A stretch of DNA of 64,000 bases from Gadus chalcogrammus (GCF_026213295.1 NC_079425.1:10919909-10983908), one strand, 5' to 3'. Shown: positions 38,101 through 51,602, counted from the stretch's first letter. Numbers and translations are program-made. Notes: generated by a model not told the origin, from the sequence alone.

Positions 38101-39640
38101 TCTTGGTTTTAGTGACCTAGTTCAGACAGGCTAAAGAAAGAATAAATAAGAACCTATTAGGGGTTAAAAGGCAGAACTTTGACCATTAAACTAATTGGTT
38201 GAAATGTTTCAAGCTAGCTAGTCTTTATATTTTAAACAACCCTCCCCCCTCCCTTATCTAGTAATCATGGCATCGTAATATAGAAATATCAGTGTTTTTA
38301 GAAAAAAATCGGAGTTTAAACTGAGTTTTTACTTGCACTTGTTTGAATATTGGACTATTTGGAACACATTGGAAAATCTTTGAAAGGTATTCAAAGTGTA
38401 TTTCTCTCACATGAATCGGAGCTCGGCTACTGTAACTCTGCATATCATGGAAGCCGCTAATGGAAAGCAAATGCTAAGCCAGCGAACTCTCCTTCTGGAT
38501 AACAATGACGAATTTGGAAATTAACAACTCATCTGAATCTGAGTAAGACTTACAGATATCTTGGCGTATCTCTTTAAAATAAGACATTGAACTCAAAAGG
38601 CTGCCATGTCACTAATGATGTGCTGAAGAGGGGCCTTCCGGTGGCCTCTTGCTGTGTGCAAGTGTGTTAAAGGAGAGAGAGGGCTTAACGATGAAGCTGT
38701 GTGTGTAAATCAGAAGCAGGGACCAGCATCTCTCCATTCTGTACTTTTCCTCACTATTGCAGAAGGGCTCTTTGTTGTGTCACCATATATCTTGGACTTT
38801 TAAACCCGGCACTGCAACCGACATACACAAGTTGACATCTTAATTGAATCTTTAGGATCCTGTAAAAGGACCTTTATTGGGCAGGAGAAATATGGGCTTG
38901 CTCTGCAGCCAGTAAGGTCATGGACCCCTGCTGTCTACGCTGAAGGCCATACATATTGTATCCATATTTAGTGGGTATTTTTTGTGATAAATACTGGGAT
39001 GCCGTTGACAGACCTTACCCTCCCCCACCCACCCAAACCCTGAGTCCACCTCCACCGCTTTCCTCTTCGATGGTATGATGGGTAAACCTCACAAGCAGGC
39101 CCCCCTGCAATGCTTCTGACAGCTGAGAAATGTCATTACAGGCCATAATGAAGAATGAAATCAGTTATACCATCGCCACATGCCCAAAATTTAATTAGCA
39201 CCACTGAAGGTCAGCTTAAATGGTTTCCCCATGATGTTTTCCTATGATTACAATGTTGGCTTGTAAATTTACTTCCACTTTGATTTGCCATGAGGGATAT
39301 TTCACGACAAAAGACAAATTGTCTCTCTCGAAAAAAAAAAAGGTAAGGAAAGGCCATGCAATGAAGTAATGTGTGTAACTTATGAATGTCTGACATGGCT
39401 GTTGACGTGGGATGACTTTAGAAAGGCAACTGATAAGACATTGAGATTTAAATGAGGTGTGGAGAAAAAGGCAGTTCAGTTTTTTTTCATGATCCAGTGC
39501 CATACCTTCACACAATGTACAATTAGAGCTTTAGTCTGACGAAAGACACAGCACAAGTGTTGAATCCATTTGCAGATCATTTAGTCTTTTTACATGCATT
39601 CAGCCTTTGATAACACAGCGGGAATCATAGCTCAATAAAG
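38101..39640. other. Unique DNA, no gene seen
   Basis: No coding feature recognised. C-rich patches lie at 38242-38252 and 39018-39035, and an A11 run at 39331-39341. The stretch at about 39080-39200 is of balanced composition and could be regulatory, but I have no specific motif to offer. Confidence 0.4.
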
Positions 39641-39870
39641 ATACAAAATAAATAAATAAATGAAGCAGCGGAGGAAAAGAGAGTCATGCAAATGACTTTT
39701 GTTATTGCTCTGTGATTTTTTTATTTGAATTATAAGTGATCATTCTGCCTTTTAGTTACAGCTGTCAGCCCTCATTAACGTGTGGTATAAATTGCATCAA
39801 AGTGCATAAGGCTGTGTGTGATTAATTTATACAGCTCTTTACGTTAGAGGAAGCTGTGCAGGTGGCAGAG
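39640..39870. promoter_or_regulatory. Candidate regulatory element with octamer and SOX-type sites
   Basis: An exact POU octamer, ATGCAAAT, at 39686-39693, flanked symmetrically by GTC/GAC. Five bases further is TTTTGTTAT, a good SOX-type site, so the pair resembles an OCT-SOX composite. GTGATTAATTTATAC follows near 39820. The stretch is otherwise repeat-free, except for (AAAT)n just upstream. Function is inferred from motifs alone. Confidence 0.28.
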
Positions 39871-41990
39871 AGCCTAATGACTTGGTCTAGGCTGTACACC
39901 GTCGCTAGTCTCTTCTTTAGCACCTCAGAGTCAGACGACACACTGGCGGCGTTCAGTTCTGGCATGTGTCTATCATAGAACCGCCGAGTCTCTGGGAGCC
40001 AAAGACGCACGCACATTACACGCTAATATTCATAGTTTGATGCGGTGTCCGAAATAATTCAGAAAATACCCCTTATTTTCCATAATGACAATCAGCCATG
40101 CTTTGATTAGTGTCAATAAGTGGTTTTAACCTCATGTCATTCCCAATCAACATATGTTGATGCAGAATAACAAGAGGTTGAAACAGTGATTTTTATTTTT
40201 TATTAAAAGGATCGTAAAACCTGGGTTTCCTTTTCTTCTTTTGTAGTTGAATAGATTTGGTTTGTAAAAGTGAGTGAATACTGGAAACAAGTGGATTAAA
40301 CAAAATACAATTAAATGACTTATACCTAATATGTTAAACTTATATTTTCTCATACTTATTTTATGGATACACAGAAAGTATAAAAATATTACGCACCAAG
40401 ATATGTTTACCAAAGTCCACTATATCCAATTAGCCTTTTAGTTGGATTTAAAATCCCATTTATTTTCTCCCACTTATTAAATGCATATGTAGATACACAC
40501 ACAAACACATACACATATAGAACACTTCATTTGAACATATTTAAGCCAAGACAAAATATGGAAATGTACCCCTCTCAAGCTAAGAGCAAAACGGGCTAAC
40601 ATAAACATTAAACGATTTATGGAGTACATAATACTAAAACAAAATCAATAAGCAAGACTACTTAGAGTCCTATAGGCACCCCAGCACCATATCACCTCTC
40701 ACCGCCATTTACTGAGTGGGGCTGTTAAACTGTGCTTTGAACGAGGTAACCAGGTCCAAACAGGGCAAATGTATTCATCAGGACTTACTTTGAACTTTGA
40801 ACAGAAGAAAGTGAAGATAAAGTACTTTGAAGCCCTTAGAAATGTGCAATGAAACTCCCAGCTCCAAACAGTGATTGGTGGATATTCAGGGGGAAAGCAC
40901 AAATCATTAATTTGCAAGTGAATATATTAGGAAGTCTAATTCAAAGGTTCAGCTGTGTGTTTTTGTAATGTTGGCTCTAATAAATATTTTTGAGATGCGT
41001 TGATATTCTGAGATTGCATGTGTGATGGGCTACGCATGGAGACAGAAGCCACAGATATGACCCCAAAAATGTCTCTCGACTTGGACCGGATGTGGGAATA
41101 AGGACCATATACAGAGCTTTCCATTGGAATTCATTCATGCATGTGTTAAAATTGCAATTGTCAATTTGAAGAAAATGCGAGCATCCTTTTTGCGGTGTGT
41201 ATTGTTTTTTCATGTGTGTGAGTAAATGTTTTCACAAGGAAAGAAAATATATGCCGCCTAATGCAAAGTTATAATACACAAAGAAAATGACTGAAAATTA
41301 GCAGAATATTGATTGGCTCAATTTTCGCAATGGCTCCCAGTAAATCATTAAATGGAATTAATCTCATTAAGAATCCTAAGGTATGATTCAGTGTGCCATT
41401 GAAACAAAGTCCATTGGGGATGAGGCTTTCTCAAAATGCTCGTAGTCAAGATAAAACACAAGCAACCATTCCTGGAGATGAAGTATAGACATTTTATCCC
41501 ATTGCATAAATTAACAGATTTACATCCCTAGAGCAAATTAATTGGAAAAAATGAAAAGCTTTAGTTAAGAAATCTGTCACAGGAGAGTGGATGAAAAAAA
41601 GAAAGTTGATTGACAAGGTGTATAAAAAGTGAAACGACAGCGACATACACAAGTCTGATAATGTTGTCACAGTAAAGCAGCATGTAAATAGCCCTAGGTC
41701 GTATTAGCATCTGGTGTTAGATAATTATCCTGTTTGTATTCTGAAATGTAAAAATATCCATATAAATACAGATGTCATCATTTAAAAAATGCTTGGAGAA
41801 AAGAGGATTTTCATGATAAACATTTATAACCAAAGAAATTACAAAATATATGAAAGAAAAACACCCCTTATAAAGAGTTTTCTTGGTAACAAAAGCCCAA
41901 GGGACATAGCCTCTCTCTGACACCAGCATTTGAAATGTTTGTGTCAACCGACAACAGGAAATAAAAATAAGTGTAGAACCCGTCCCTCAG
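39871..41990. other. AT-rich DNA, no gene seen
   Basis: About 2 kb of unique-looking sequence with random short frames and one CA-rich patch near 40497-40520. Nothing further supported. Confidence 0.45.
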
Positions 41991-42640
41991 ACACACGACC
42001 ACAATGTAGGACACCGATGTCGATTCTTCCACTCTACTTGGGTCTGTTTTCTGCAACCCCAGGAGGACTGCATCCGCACAGTACAGCCACGGAGAGTGTG
42101 TCCTCTTCCTCCTCCTCGTCCTACTCCTCTTCTGCCTCACTTGACCCGAGGCCTCGTCAATCGACCGCTCAGCCTTGCCCGCTCACGACCTCTAATGCCT
42201 CTCTTCTCCTGACAACAGCCGAACCCGTGGCCGAGACATGAGAACCACCACTGGTGCTAGTGCTGGCAGCCATTAGCCTTCACGACGCCGGCCGGGCGGT
42301 AGGGGGTTTGGGGGCGGGGAGGGGCTCTGTGTGGCGGCGGGGGGAGGGGGGGGGGGGGATGGTGTAGAGGCAATGTTCTGCTGTAACTGATGTGTCGTGT
42401 GCTGAACCTCGTCCCCTGGGTCAGACACAGCAGAGATGTAGCCACTCTGACTCCGCTGCCTCCTGTGTCTTGCGACGGAGCCTATTATCACGAGGTCCCG
42501 TGAATGTGGTGCATTCTGGGGGGGACGGGGGGACGGCACATGAAAGAATGATCAGGCAAAGCTTTCAGACACAAGTCATTGGGCACAGGCCAGGCTCTTT
42601 GTTGAACAAAATGGGGAAGGCGGTGACGAGCGGCACACCT
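41990..42640. promoter_or_regulatory. CpG-rich island, possible promoter or exon region
   Basis: The most GC- and CpG-rich unique stretch of the window, with clusters such as GACGCCGGCCGGGCGG (42283-42298), GTCGTCC-type and GCGACGGAG sequences. It holds a G-quadruplex motif and a 20-bp G-rich run. The plus frame at 41930-42241 ends in a Ser-rich segment (SSSSSSSYSSSAS); overlapping frames on both strands lack domains. It could be an unmethylated CpG island at an unannotated promoter, or a GC-rich exon of a gene extending outside. Confidence 0.35.
42302..42359 (+). other. G-quadruplex motif and G-rich run
   Basis: 42302-42324 has four G tracts of at least four bases with loops of 3, 1 and 1 nt (GGGGGTTTGGGGGC, then GGGGAGGGG), an ideal quadruplex pattern. 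A second G-rich block (GGCGGCGGGGGGAG, then G12) follows at 42333-42358. Confidence 0.9.
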
Positions 42641-43195
42641 GTTGGAAGTCCTTATGGGGGACACAAGCACTCACACTCGGCATTATGTACCGGATTATTT
42701 ATATGGGGCTGTCGACTAATAATGGATTGGTCTCACACCGGAGCACTTTCTGCCATTCTGACAAAGTCAGGCCAAGAGGGACCCTTGGTTCCTGGTTCTA
42801 TGGTGCCCACACACCAGCATGTTGTCTGAAGAAGTCATTCTCTACTGGCCACGCTCATGTCATGCATCCACTCTGCTAAGATCCCCCCCGCCCCCATCCG
42901 GCCCTTCCCTGAGTTATGTCTCCCTTTGGTTTTGATTCTTTGTAGGCATTAGTGAAAAATAACGAGTTAGGTTAACAATAACTTTTTGTCCAGAAATTCA
43001 AGGAACGAGGGACTATGAATAATGCAGACAAGTATTAAACGTGTTGATCTGTATAAATATCCTGGTGTTTTTGTCTGGATGAATGAGCAACGTGTCTAGG
43101 CCAATCACATCCCCCTTTAGAGCTGCTGTGTAGCGATTGTGATTGGCCCGAAAGGGTTAAGAGCATTGTTCATTCATCTGGTGATAGGGACATTT
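42641..43195. other. Unique DNA, no gene seen
   Basis: Transition from the CpG-rich island to AT-rich sequence. A C-rich run lies at 42885-42897. The frame at 42392-42829 has no recognised domain. Confidence 0.4.
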
Positions 43196-43580
43196 TTTAT
43201 GCAAGAGCAACCTCTGATTAGGGGGTGAGTTTTAATGACAACTAATTAGCCAACCTCTTTAGCCCCGGTGTAATGATCAAACGAGCTGTCATCGGGCACC
43301 TGATACAATGATCCTCTCACTCCTGATATGATATTTTATTCCTCTGCAATTACGCAGCCCCCACCGCACCACATGTGTTTATTGCCTCAAGCACACATGT
43401 CAAATTAAAGAGCAGCTTATGCACCTGATATTTAATTATTGCCTGCTGCACCGCCGTGCACAATGGGAAAATGTCAAAGCTGGCAATCTACAGGACTTGA
43501 AGTAGCAGTCGGCAGCCTGCGATCACTGAGCAGCACTCATGCACATATGCAGAAGCGTTGCGTTGTGAATTTAAATATTG
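43196..43580. promoter_or_regulatory. Candidate conserved non-coding element
   Basis: A repeat-free 385-bp stretch with CTAATTAG (43242-43249), CAATTACGC (43347-43355), CACATGTG (about 43370) and GATATTTAATTATTG (about 43427-43441). It also has a balanced middle section and no convincing frame. This dense mix of homeodomain and E-box cores is typical of fish developmental enhancers. Conservation was not tested, so this rests on texture. Confidence 0.3.
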
Positions 43581-45966
43581 ATTATGAATGGAAACCCTAT
43601 CCGGCTTGTCTCTGCTCAGTTGGTTTCTCATCTGTTGGTCACGGTACACAACGCCTTGTTTGCTGAGGGAAGACCTTGTAAAGATTGAAATGTTTGCTAA
43701 GATTGTTGTCTGAAACTTGTGTTTTATAGGAAAATACATTATTTTTGTAAATGTCATGTTATTTCTGTCTATTACAACACAGTTTACAGTATACTTCTAA
43801 TTTTCGTCCTTCTACTTAAATGCAGTTTTAAGATGTTCAACATAGTACAGTATGTATGGTTAATTGAGGTCTGTACTATCAACAACAACAAAATGGATGA
43901 CAAATACAAATAGAAAAAAGCTGTGAAATATTATTGCAACTTTGCTCGATTCTTTTATATGGGAATATAAAATGAGCCCTTTTGTTTTTAATGGATGTGG
44001 TCGAAGGGCCCACCTATAATCAGCATCATTTGTTGGCTCACTCAATTATTGTATATTCTTGAAACAGAATTTCAAAAGTGTCTCTCTCCGTCTTTGTTTC
44101 ACGCCGTTGTCATGACACATTTATTGCCAAGGAAAATGTGATTTTGATTATGCATCCACCGCTAACCTAGTGTTTACCCCATCTTGTATAAGGACTAAGT
44201 TAACTCCTCTTTTAATTGACTTATTCTTCCCAGTTACTTAAGAACGAGGCTGTGGTCCAGATCAAATTGTTTAATTCTTTCCGTTTCCTTCTGCTGACGA
44301 GCCAACCGCCGGCTCTATTGATGTTAGAATGCGTTGGTTTTCTAATGACGCTCTTCGCAGAAACAGATTGTGATCTTGGCAGTGCGTCTTGTCTTGTTTT
44401 CCTATTCATTTTTATCTGACTTTGTGTGCATCTTCCACTGTCTTTTGTGGCTCATTATCAAAATCTCTGAATGACCCAGTTGCACCATTCGAAAAGATGC
44501 ATGTTTATGGGCCACAGAATACATCTTCAGTGCATGCAGAGTTTAAACTTATATTGTGCAAAGCATACTTTTTCTCTGTTAAATCGTTCGTCATTAAATT
44601 ATCTCCCTGTATTATTTCACATTAAACACTTATTCGATGCGTGATTCTGGGTTGCTTGATGACAAAAATATATTATTACCTTTCTTTAGCACTCACTTTA
44701 CCGGATATACTTACCTGATATTGGACATTAAAAGCTAAGTGACTTTTCTTTACGATGCTCTGTGTATATTGTTCATAATTATATTAATTCCTCGTCCGCC
44801 TAGTGAATTAGCAAGGTGACATTGTTACAACGATGGACTAAAAAGCCCTCTTAATGTGTTCATGTCACAGGTGACAAATCAAAGGAAATAAGGTTGGACT
44901 ATGAAGTAGTTTCTTGTTAGGGTACTGCGTCGCACGCTTTGTGATTCATTGCACACCACGCGATGCTCTCTAGTCTCTAACCATCTGTTTGCCACCACTG
45001 AAGGAGAATATGAAGGAGTGAGGATAGCAGCCTCGGCCACATAGCATTCATGTAGAAATGAAATCATTTTCCTCCTGCATTTAACCCTCCTGTAACAGAT
45101 AGCTGGCCTCTATGACAGTTGCCATTCTGCAGCTGCACCATAATGACATATACATCGAGGGGCCTGAGTGGCTGCATGACAGAGCAGCGCGGCCCTAGTA
45201 GTAAGAGACATCAATGTAACAACACAGAAAGAGACATGGCCCTCCCTTATAGACACCCCCTCCTGATGGCTGCTCTCCTGCTCCATACCCCTGGTGGACA
45301 GCCTTAAACTACCACCTGCCCCGCTCTATGTGACAAATGTTGATCGATGGCTTATGTTTGAAGAGATAATTGATTGTTTAGGGGAAGAAAGGCCCACACA
45401 TGATGGTTTCTTTTGCCAATTGTGTCCGTCTTCATTTACTGTTGTTGGCACACATTTGTTCCCGCAGGCAGGTCATTGAATGCCCTCATTTCCAAATCTT
45501 TTTTAATTTTTCTTTAATAATGAAAGTATATATCGATCTAAATGAAATTATTACTAGAGCCCTTATTTTGCATATCAACAGTCACAAAACATTGATGTTG
45601 TACCATTATGTATTAGGTTTCATTCAAAAAAAGAAAAACATGAGAGTTGCGATCAAATAATTTTGTTTACAAACATGGTCATTTCTAAGATACTTATCGT
45701 CTCTCATTGCACCAAAAAAAAGTTGTCAAGTTGATTCATTTCCCGACATTTGTTGATGCACATCTAAAACATAGATAGGGTTTTGTGAAGCATTCAGTAA
45801 TATCCAGGAACAGCATTTTATTTCCCTCTAAGGAATGGCTTGCCAGTCACCCGCATATTCAATCACTGAGCTTTCTTAATTGTAAATGTTCAGATGCAGT
45901 TGTTTTGCTCTGGCTTGTAGCTTTGCAGAGTGTGTGGAATGTTATATCTTTTTTTTTCTGTTTCAG
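43581..45966. other. AT-rich DNA, no gene seen
   Basis: No gene recognised. A perfect splice-donor consensus on the minus strand (CAG/GTAAGT at 44717-44709) has no usable acceptor upstream within a plausible exon length. The patch at about 44900-45240 is balanced in composition and might be regulatory. The rest shows nothing. Confidence 0.4.
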
Positions 45967-46050
45967 CACAGATGAATTCAACCATTATTCATCCATAGCC
46001 CAGAACCAACCGATGGGTTTGGAAAATGAACCCTGTTCTCTTTTTCTCAA
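45967..46050 (+). CDS. Candidate 84-nt internal exon, unrecognised
   Basis: A T-rich tract ending TTTTTTTCTGTTTCAG (to 45966) forms a strong 3' splice site. 84 nt later AA/GTAAGT (46051-46056) is a full-consensus 5' site. Exactly one frame is open: it starts one base in and reads TDEFNHYSSIAQNQPMGLE, then NEPCSLFLK. The length is a multiple of three with equal phase at both ends, as for a cassette exon. I do not recognise the peptide. Pseudoexons with good splice sites are common in vertebrate introns, and no partner exon is visible in the window, so this stays a weak candidate. If real, the window would lie in a plus-strand gene. Confidence 0.25.
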
Positions 46051-46138
46051 GTAAGTGTTTTTTAGTCCGGGGTAAACACACAGGCATTCTACACACACAA
46101 ATGGCTTCTGCTCATGAACGTGGGCAAGGACTTGAATG

Positions 46139-46172
46139 CACACACACACACACGCACACATACACACACACT
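46139..46172. repeat. Short CA-rich microsatellite
   Basis: 34 bp of CA with single G and T substitutions. Lies about 90 bp after the candidate exon. Confidence 0.9.
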
Positions 46173-47095
46173 CAAACCGACCCCAAATAAACATCTAAGA
46201 AAACTTCAACATAAGGAGGCATTTCTGAGTTTATGGCTCCACCATCTGGTTATTTCTGGTATGGAGGAAAATTGTACATCCCGCATACATACTAAGGTAA
46301 AGGTATAATTCCTTCAAAATGAATATTTACTGATTACTGATTCAAACAAATGAATCACTGTAATTCAATGTCAATTAATCTGGCCACATTTGAGTAGTAA
46401 TTTTTATTTGCCCAAAAGTTACCATACAACCATACCATACAATAATCATTTGAAGACTAGTAATATCCTAAAATAAAATATTATGCCATTAGGCACTGAG
46501 AGAGAATAACTGAAATCCTCCCATTAGAATATCACTGGTATTGCTATGGTCATTTGACAGTGGCCTTTAGAAGACAGAAAACTGATTGTCTTAAAAGTCA
46601 ACAGCATGAGCAGACTAGTGGGTAATAATCTTATCTGTAAATAAAAGTCTAGAGTTTGTTATGGATAGAAAGAAGAAAACATTTCATGGCTGGTGTTTGT
46701 ATTCGTGGGTCTTCAAAAGACTCCGGTTATTGATCAGTGGAAATTAGATCGGTGAAGACAGCTTTTCAGCCGTCAGGGGGTAGACTCGTACAGAAGGGAG
46801 GGCGGCTCATTTAAAAAAGGTGCATGTTATGGAAGCCTTTATTAACACTCCTCATTTGCTTTTGAAGACAGGCGGGGGGTTTGGGACCCGAGACCTGGCG
46901 TGATATACAGACGTGTGGCGTCTTCAACGCTTATTCTCCTGCCGAGAATGCTTTGTTGAAAACTATAGGCATCTCTGTTGCTTCTATGTTCTGACCCAAT
47001 CCAAGTGGCGACATAAAAAGAAAAAAATCTAAACTTCACACTTCACACATTCAGTCGCAGAGAAAAAGACTGGCATTTACTGAAACTGTGCATGG
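46173..47095. other. AT-rich DNA, no gene seen
   Basis: No features recognised. A GC-richer patch at about 46865-46930 has no domain-bearing frame. Confidence 0.45.
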
Positions 47096-47170
47096 GTGTG
47101 TGTGTGTGTGTGTGTGTGTGGTAATGTTTGTGTGTGTGTATGTATGCGTGTGCGCATGCGTTTGCATGCA
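47096..47170. repeat. Impure TG microsatellite
   Basis: A TG run at 47096-47120, then degenerate TG/TATG/TGCG units to 47170. Confidence 0.9.
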
Positions 47171-48400
<1,230 letters not shown>

Positions 48401-49086
48401 AAATGGACAAAACATATGTTACAAGGCATGAAATTGGAAGTTGATTTAAAAACGGGTTTATATTTTCACCTTCCTCCTCTCCCTCTTTCATCCATTAACG
48501 ATGGTGTGCGGTGACCAAGTGTTTGCTCAGCCGAAAGTAAGGCTTGTTTGTTTTGAAGTGCGTTCAGGCATTTGCTCGACAAAACATTCTTCCTCTCGCC
48601 GTGCCGCGGAATCTGCAGCAGAAAGCTGACAGAGTGGCCTGCTCTCTATTAGAAACAGCCTCGGGAGCTAACCATGCAGAAAGCTCCAGGCTCAAAGGAA
48701 ACTTGTTCCTCTTTTAAATGGATGAGCATTGAACACTCCTCACTTCTCCCCTGTGATTACTTTCTCCAGACAAAAAATGGCTTTAGATGCGCTTATGCAA
48801 ACTGAATAGCTCGGGTTGAAAGCCGTCAACAGCTGGGCCTCTGCCAGCCACAGGATAAGCTAAAAGGCAGTTATCCGAGATTTAATACTCAAAATTATTG
48901 AAATCAAGGTGGGATTTGTAATGATATTCAATTACAATATTTTTTTTCATTGACTAGATAAAGTGGAAAATTCTAGTTTCCATGTCACAGGAACTATGAT
49001 CCATTACTTTATTACTTATGGAAATTGATTGACAGATCATGTAATTCAACTGAAGTACTCTACATTGATGCTGAATAGTTAATGCA
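48401..49086. promoter_or_regulatory. Unique stretch, possible regulatory element
   Basis: The part at about 48550-48905 is repeat-free, balanced in composition and lacks a domain-bearing frame. ATTGAAATCAAGG, TTATGCAAACTG (octamer-like, about 48793) and TGATTGACAG (49026-49035, PBX/MEIS-type) occur in or just after it. An enhancer-type reading is possible but rests on motifs only. Confidence 0.2.
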
Positions 49087-49106
49087 CCCCCCCCCCCCAC
49101 CCCCCC
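49087..49106. repeat. Interrupted poly-C run
   Basis: C12 and C7 separated by a single A, i.e. a G-quadruplex-capable run on the minus strand. Confidence 0.93.
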
Positions 49107-49876
49107 TCCATGCTAGCTCGTTAACAGGGGGAGATCCAAGCCACTATACTCCCTCCGATGGCTACAGCTAACATTTCTAGTGGTCCGTTTGAGCGTGTGC
49201 ACTAGCGTCACCATCATGTTAGAACGATACGCATGCTCCCATGGTGACCAGGAGTAAGGCCAATGCTTGTGTTCGGTAACCAAATGCTACCGAACCATGA
49301 ACCTCCGCTGAAAGAACAAAACAGAGTATCAGCGCTGCGTATCACTGCTAAAACAGGACCAGTGGGAGGGTACTGTTCTGGGCCCATAGGTGGGACTGGA
49401 CCATGCGAGGCCAGCATGTTCCAGAGCAGCCAGCATGGTTATTGGACACAGCCTGCCTCCTGCTTCTTAGCCTTCACCCTGCTGAAGGAGGCCAACCTGC
49501 ACTGCCTCACCCAGAGGGAAGCCTCTCCTCCCCAATGTCATATCGTTAGTCATATTTCTGCCAAATTGTGATTTCTGCCTAAATCTACTCTCCTAACACT
49601 GCTGATTCACTGTGCCTCGTTGGCAATATCTATACATTGACATCTGGTCAAACTTACTGGTACAGTATAAATAAATAAAAATGACGTGTTTGCCAAACAA
49701 TGTGTTTTTACTGTTGATCCGAAAACCTTAAAATATGACATAGGCAATCATGCCATGAGGCCAACAATATGCTAAGTTGCTAAAACTCATGGTGGATCAA
49801 TTCTTCTTGCTAGGCATCAGAAGCTATAGACACCCAGGTGCTGCTATTGTCTCCTCCCGAGGCGAGCGAGCGAGCG
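49107..49876. other. Unique DNA, no gene seen
   Basis: The part at about 49200-49560 is GC-richer and open on both strands (102 codons plus, 67 codons minus). No motif, codon bias or splice boundary supports coding. GCGAGCGAGCGAGC units at 49862-49876 lead into the next array. Confidence 0.4.
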
Positions 49877-49987
<111 letters not shown>

Positions 49988-50947
49988 CATGCTATGGAAG
50001 CAAAGGGCAGGACACTGATGGATTAACATAGAGATCTAGCTTCATGAAGTTCCAAGTAATAGATTACATCTTACTTTGAGTTTTAACTCAACATGAAAGC
50101 TGGCGCTTCAGTAAACATAAAAGTCACTCATGATTCTTGGAAAAACAGCATGGAGCCCACATTCGCTATAAAATTATTGTTCATGCATTCTGACGGCATT
50201 ACTTTCTAAATCTACTTGTGGTGCATCATTGCATTAGCTATATCAAACAATTCATTCTTGTTGTTCTCTTTACAACAGATAAAGAGGAAATTATCTGTTG
50301 ATAAAGATTACAATATCGGTCTCTCAATGGCTTTGCTTTTACCAGCAGTGATTTGAACTTAAAAGTAATATCCAATTTGTTAGACATTTAATTTGTCAGT
50401 TCTCCCATAAGTGCACAATTAAACTGTTCTTTTATCTAATTACAATGAAACAAGAAGATCATAATGAGTGTTTGGCTTTGTTGTTGAGCTCACTGATGTT
50501 AATACCATGCTTTCTTGAGATAAAACCCCCCCATTACTTTAGATGTAAATCAGAGACCTCCTCAGTCGCTGCTACCGAGTGATTATTACAATGCCTCGAA
50601 CGCATTGCACCACCCTTGTTTACCATTTACAATGATACAGAATAATAGGGGGGGTATTACCCCATTACCCCTACCAAGTAAGAATATGAAGTTCTTTATT
50701 TGCTGTAAATAATTTATGATGCACTGCATCTCTAGAGAACCCCCGCCCCCCCAAATGATTAAATAAATACCATTGTAGTGCAGCGCAACTCTGCCCTCCA
50801 TTTGAGTCAAATTTAATCCCCTATTAGGATTGTAGGTCTGCACGGCTTTGTGGGTAATTAGCGAACATGCTCAGGAATGTTGGTGAGCCTTGGCAGGTGC
50901 GTTTGATCAGCGGCACGAGGGAGAATCACTGTTGACAGAGAGAGGAT
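49988..50947. other. AT-rich DNA, no gene seen
   Basis: No gene recognised. Small G- or C-runs at 50647-50653 and 50741-50753. Otherwise plain sequence. Confidence 0.5.
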
Positions 50948-50984
50948 GGTGGGTGGGTGGTGGGTGGGTGGGTGGGTGGGTGGA
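50948..50984 (+). repeat. (GGGT)n tract, G-quadruplex motif
   Basis: Seven G tracts of at least three bases, separated by single T or TGG spacers. Short loops predict a stable parallel quadruplex on the plus strand. Confidence 0.92.
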
Positions 50985-51509
50985 TGGAGGTGGGAAGGCA
51001 AGAGGGGTGGAGGACAGAGATAGAGGATGAGAGCTATTCATTTAGACTATTCCAGTGCTTCTATCACAGCCTAATACTTAAAACAGAAGGAGGTACTCAA
51101 CGGATTTTCTATATTAATTGTATTATTCGTAATTTGACTTAGTTGATTTCGCTATGTTAAGCATATGATGAGGATTGATGCGCTAGCTCAATGGTTTGTA
51201 TCATAATTCCCATATATTTTTTATAGTACAACAATTTTGGTTACTATCCGCAATCTGCTTGAAGGTGAAAGGCAAGCCAATTAACGCATTTTCAGTATTC
51301 ATCCTCAATGATAACTGCTAAATTAAGAAAAAAAATCCTAAAATAACCAATGCATTAATATTTTAATATGTTCTATATGTTTACATTTACCACCATGATG
51401 GTACAAGGAGCAGATATTTTACTAGTTCAATAATAACTACGAAAAACCTACTGTCATGATTACTGTTAAACACATATATTGTTGATGAATTATTAATAGT
51501 AGCGCGCGT

Positions 51510-51513
<4 letters not shown>
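50985..51513. other. AT-rich DNA, no gene seen
   Basis: No features recognised until AGCGCGCGTGCACG (51501-51514), an alternating purine-pyrimidine lead-in to the TG array. Confidence 0.5.

Positions 51514-51601
<88 letters not shown>
51514..51601. repeat. (GT)44 microsatellite
   Basis: 88 bp of pure GT preceded by GCGCGCGTGCAC, so the Z-DNA-prone stretch totals about 100 bp. Confidence 0.98.

Positions 51602-51602
<1 letters not shown>

Noticed and set aside
42392..42829. 145-codon plus-strand frame beside the CpG-rich island
   Set aside because: No recognised motif. High GC lowers stop-codon frequency, and other frames are open here too.
44709..44733. Perfect minus-strand splice donor consensus
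   Set aside because: No acceptor with a pyrimidine tract lies upstream at exon distance. Isolated donor matches are common.
49263..49571. 102-codon plus-strand frame
   Set aside because: Open on the opposite strand as well, no domain and no splice edges; treated as chance in GC-richer DNA.
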